Shown here piece by piece: positions 62,007 to 64,000 of a stretch of DNA of 64,000 nucleotides (positions are counted from its first letter, which is position 1; every line of letters begins with the position of its first letter). The notes below the pieces were generated by a model. The model had not been told where the DNA came from, searched no databases, and saw nothing but the letters and a program-made list of their open reading frames with translations. Position numbers and translations under genes: made by a program. The stretch is taken from NCBI RefSeq assembly GCF_003491345.1, contig NZ_CP025513.1:795501-859500 (forward strand). The letters run 5' to 3'. This stretch comes from Neorhizobium sp. SOG26 (GTDB lineage: Bacteria > Pseudomonadota > Alphaproteobacteria > Rhizobiales > Rhizobiaceae).

Positions 62007-62031
62007 TTTGAAACAAAAATTTGCATACAAA
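62007..62031. promoter_or_regulatory. Tandem TTTG-N-CAAA operator candidates
   Basis: TTTG-AAA-CAAA (62007-62017) and TTTG-CATA-CAAA (62020-62031) lie in tandem in the 75-base divergent gap between LivH and the second MarR gene. A related, more perfect palindrome occurs before the binding-protein gene at 62658. Placement suggests autoregulation and control of the whole minus-strand operon. Confidence 0.5.
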
Positions 62032-62055
62032 GATACCAACTTCAAGGAGAAAATC

Positions 62056-62628
62056 ATGAGCCAAACATCGGCATCTGCTACTAAAGAGACTGGCGCCACT
62101 GCTGACGCTGCCGTCGATGAAGGCGTGCGGCATGAGCAGGCCGTGAACGCGTTCGAATATGCGATCTGGCACCTTGGCTCCTCGTTTGCCCGCTGGCGCC
62201 GCGACTGTCTGGCATGCCTCCCCGAAACGTCATTGACCGGCGCCGAGGCCTCGATCCTGCATGTCATCCACCTGAATGGTACGGACAAGGGCATCACCGA
62301 AATCAGCCGATTGCTTCACCGCGACGACATGGCGAACCTGCAGTACGGGATCAAAAAGCTTCTTGCGCAAGGGTATATCGAGAAGGCCAATGCCTCCGCA
62401 CCGAAGAAGAACGTCGCCTACCGCACGTCAAGCAAGGGTGCGAAACTTGTCGAGGACTACCTGACGGTTCGACGCGAAACGCTGATGAAACTTACGGACC
62501 GCATGCCGGGCATGACCGATGCGATCAACGAGGTGACGATGATGATGCACATCATGATCGGGATCTACGACCAGGCGAGCAACATCGTGGCCGGGCATGG
62601 CGGCCCACTTGGGCGTCTGCAGCCTTGA
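62056..62628 (+). CDS. MarR-like winged-helix regulator
   Basis: Regulator of 190 residues with a MarR-type winged helix (about 60-140: LTGAEASILHVIHLNG, ITEISRLLHRDDMANLQYGIKKLLAQ) and an extended N-terminus. The ATG at 62056 has AAGGAGA upstream; the open frame extending back over the LivH gene is antisense noise. It is divergent from the LivH operon and 87 bases before the binding-protein gene, with TTTG/CAAA palindromes on both sides, so it likely controls both units. Two MarR-type regulators are also known at iad-type loci (from memory). Confidence 0.84.
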   Translation: MSQTSASATKETGATADAAVDEGVRHEQAVNAFEYAIWHLGSSFARWRRDCLACLPETSLTGAEASILHVIHLNGTDKGITEISRLLHRDDMANLQYGIKKLLAQGYIEKANASAPKKNVAYRTSSKGAKLVEDYLTVRRETLMKLTDRMPGMTDAINEVTMMMHIMIGIYDQASNIVAGHGGPLGRLQP

Positions 62629-62657
62629 CCAATAAATTGTGCTGACAACCCGGGGGC

Positions 62658-62670
62658 TTTGTGCAACAAA
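62658..62670. promoter_or_regulatory. TTTGT-GCA-ACAAA palindrome before the binding-protein gene
   Basis: A perfect 5-bp-arm palindrome, the best copy of the TTTG/CAAA motif also seen at 62007-62031. CTGACA (62642-62647) could be a -35 element placing the palindrome over the -10, a repressor position. Confidence 0.52.
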
Positions 62671-62715
62671 TTTCCCATGACAGCCATGTCTGCGGCTGTT
62701 AACTGGGAGAAGATC

Positions 62716-63870
62716 ATGAAAAAAATGAACATATGGCTTTTGGGTAGCGCCTTGGCGGCAGTTCTGTCTGCTGGAAGCGCGGTCGCAGCTGAAATCAAGG
62801 TTGGCTTTGTGACATCGATGTCGGGCCCGGCTTCCTCGCTGGGTATTCCGTATTCGAAGGGCTTGGCCGCTGGCCGCCAGTCGATTTCCGAGATCGAAGG
62901 GAACACGATCAAGGTCATCGAGCTGGACGACGCGTCCGATCCGACGGCTGCGGCGAGAAACGCGCGCAAGCTGGTCGAGGAAGAAAAGGTCGACCTGCTG
63001 ATCGGCAGCGCCGGTTCGCCGGCCGCGCTTGCCATGGCGGCCGTCGCATCCGAACTGAAGGTTCCGCTGATCTCGATCGCCAATGCCAATCCGACCGGGG
63101 AGGCTGGTGCCTGGACGATCACGGTTCCGCAGCCCGCACCGCTGATGGTGAGCGCGCTGGTCGAACACATGAAGAAGAACAATGCCAAGAGCATTGGCTA
63201 TATCGGCTTCAGCGATCCTTGGGGTGACCTCGTCTACGACGCGTTGAACGAAACGACCAAGGGCTCCGACATCAAGATCGCGACCAATGAACGCTTCGCA
63301 CGCTCTGACTCGTCGGTCACCGCGCAAGCTCTCAAGATCGTCGCCGCTCGCCCTGACGTGGTGGTGACGGGTGGATCCGGCACGCCAGGCGCGCTGCCCC
63401 ACATCGCTCTTGCCGAACGTGGCTTCAAGGGCACCGCCTACGGCACGCACGCGATCATCAACCCCGACTTCGTTCGCGTCGGCGGCAAGGCGGTCGAAGG
63501 CGTCATCGCTCCGAGCGGCCCTGTGGTTGTCGCCGAGCAGCTTCCGGATTCCAACCCCATCAAGAAGGTCGCGATGGATTTCCGCAAGGACTACGAGGCC
63601 GCCAACAAGGAAAGCAACTACAACGCTTTCGCGGCCTACAGCTATGACGCCTGGCTGCTGTTTGCGGATGCTGCAAAGCGCGCCCTGCCAAAGGCTACCC
63701 CCGGCACGCCCGAATATCGTGCGGCGCTGAAGGAAATGCTGACAAGCACCAAGGAAGTTGTCGGCACGCATGCCGTCTACAACTTCACGCCGGATAGCCG
63801 GTACGGAACCGACGAACGCTCTCGCGTCCTCGTCCAGCTCAAAGACGGCAAATGGTCGCTGGTCGAATAA
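62716..63870 (+). CDS. Branched-chain-type ABC substrate-binding protein (aromatic-acid type candidate)
   Basis: Periplasmic type-I binding protein of 384 residues with a signal peptide ending VAA before EIKVGFVTS (about residue 24). The ATG at 62716 has GGGAGA upstream; an earlier ATG at 62686 or 62659 would place coding sequence over the palindrome. It is the missing periplasmic part of the LivH/LivMG/LivF importer encoded on the other strand. Members of this subfamily bind aromatic acids in other bacteria; indole-3-acetate is the ligand I would predict from context. A strong terminator follows. Confidence 0.88.
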   Translation: MKKMNIWLLGSALAAVLSAGSAVAAEIKVGFVTSMSGPASSLGIPYSKGLAAGRQSISEIEGNTIKVIELDDASDPTAAARNARKLVEEEKVDLLIGSAGSPAALAMAAVASELKVPLISIANANPTGEAGAWTITVPQPAPLMVSALVEHMKKNNAKSIGYIGFSDPWGDLVYDALNETTKGSDIKIATNERFARSDSSVTAQALKIVAARPDVVVTGGSGTPGALPHIALAERGFKGTAYGTHAIINPDFVRVGGKAVEGVIAPSGPVVVAEQLPDSNPIKKVAMDFRKDYEAANKESNYNAFAAYSYDAWLLFADAAKRALPKATPGTPEYRAALKEMLTSTKEVVGTHAVYNFTPDSRYGTDERSRVLVQLKDGKWSLVE

Positions 63871-63879
63871 TGAACCATG

Positions 63880-63910
63880 GAAGCTCCCCAAGCTTGGGGA
63901 GCTTCTCTCT
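63880..63910 (+). terminator. Rho-independent terminator
   Basis: GAAGCTCCCC (63880-63889) pairs with GGGGAGCTTC (63896-63905) around the loop AAGCTT, followed by TCTCT. The whole 26-bp element is palindromic. It lies 9 bases after the binding-protein stop. The remaining bases to 64000 hold no gene that I can recognise. Confidence 0.8.
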
Positions 63911-64000
63911 ACGCCTGTCGTTCGTGACTCTTCAGCATTTGTAGAGATTTGCCGCTCAATCTGACCTGGCTGCGAATCAACAGCAGCTATGGAGAGAGAA

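Noticed and set aside
60805-62055. Long plus-strand open frame running into the second MarR-like gene
   Set aside because: It lies antisense to LivH and the LivM-LivG fusion, its translation is low-complexity and rich in Arg/Gln/Asp/His, and the real MarR start has its own ribosome site at 62056.
62428-63891. 487-residue minus-strand open frame
   Set aside because: Antisense to the binding protein at 62716, which has signal peptide, ribosome site and terminator; the shadow crosses that terminator.
1-64000. CRISPR arrays, tRNA or rRNA genes, insertion sequences, prophage or plasmid origins
   Set aside because: No regularly spaced repeats, cloverleaf-like segments, transposase or integrase motifs, or replication genes were seen in reading both strands.

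Overview
The window reads as a stretch of chromosome (or chromid) from an alphaproteobacterium, most probably a member of the Rhizobiaceae. The reasons are high-GC codon use, dense transporter operons with ATGA/GTGA stop-start overlaps, a RIME-like palindromic repeat (about 24822-24961), EcfG-type general-stress promoters (GGAAC-N16/17-xGTT) and rhizobial small proteins. No rRNA, tRNA, CRISPR array, insertion sequence or prophage gene was seen. No gap between genes exceeds 300 bases.

Layout. (1) 1-2532: a PAS-GGDEF-EAL cyclic-di-GMP protein, possibly cut at the window start. (2) 2468-13800: a divergent sugar-type locus. On the minus strand lie a ROK repressor, a large PIG-L deacetylase and an EamA exporter. 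On the plus strand lie a carbohydrate ABC importer, an argininosuccinate-lyase-like enzyme and a PfkB kinase. A near-perfect palindrome at 7064-7093 separates the two arms. (3) 13820-21264: mixed housekeeping and stress genes: GH13 glucosidase, two small hydrophilic proteins, a GATase, two small secreted proteins, PepT, a GFA protein, a truncated hemoglobin and RecX. (4) 21314-28296: a polyamine/agmatine-type ABC operon with ureohydrolase and nitrilase-type hydrolase and a divergent LysR. (5) 28343-37419: a DUF2161 nuclease-fold protein, a TRAP transporter, a small membrane protein, an ECF sigma/anti-sigma/BI-1 operon and a TauT/NitT-type ABC importer. (6) 37658-49897: shikimate-dehydrogenase-like and FAD enzymes, a complete Liv-type ABC importer, IclR, a ThDP enzyme and a second TRAP transporter.

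(7) 50017-63870 is the most interesting region. Two MarR-type regulators bracket an acyl-CoA-dehydrogenase-like hydroxylase, an IacB-like protein, an SDR, a flavin reductase, an acyl-CoA ligase, an isatin-hydrolase-like cyclase, a DUF35 zinc-ribbon fused to a degenerate SDR, a thiolase-fold protein without its catalytic Cys/His/Cys residues, and a Liv-type importer with a LivM-LivG fusion. The set resembles the indole-3-acetate degradation loci known as iac/iad.

I propose the route IAA -> dioxindole-3-acetate -> CoA thioester -> retro-aldol cleavage to isatin plus acetyl-CoA -> isatinate. The nearby ThDP enzyme might decarboxylate isatinate, which is an aminobenzoylformate. Gene identities rest on motifs seen in the sequence; the pathway assignment is inference.
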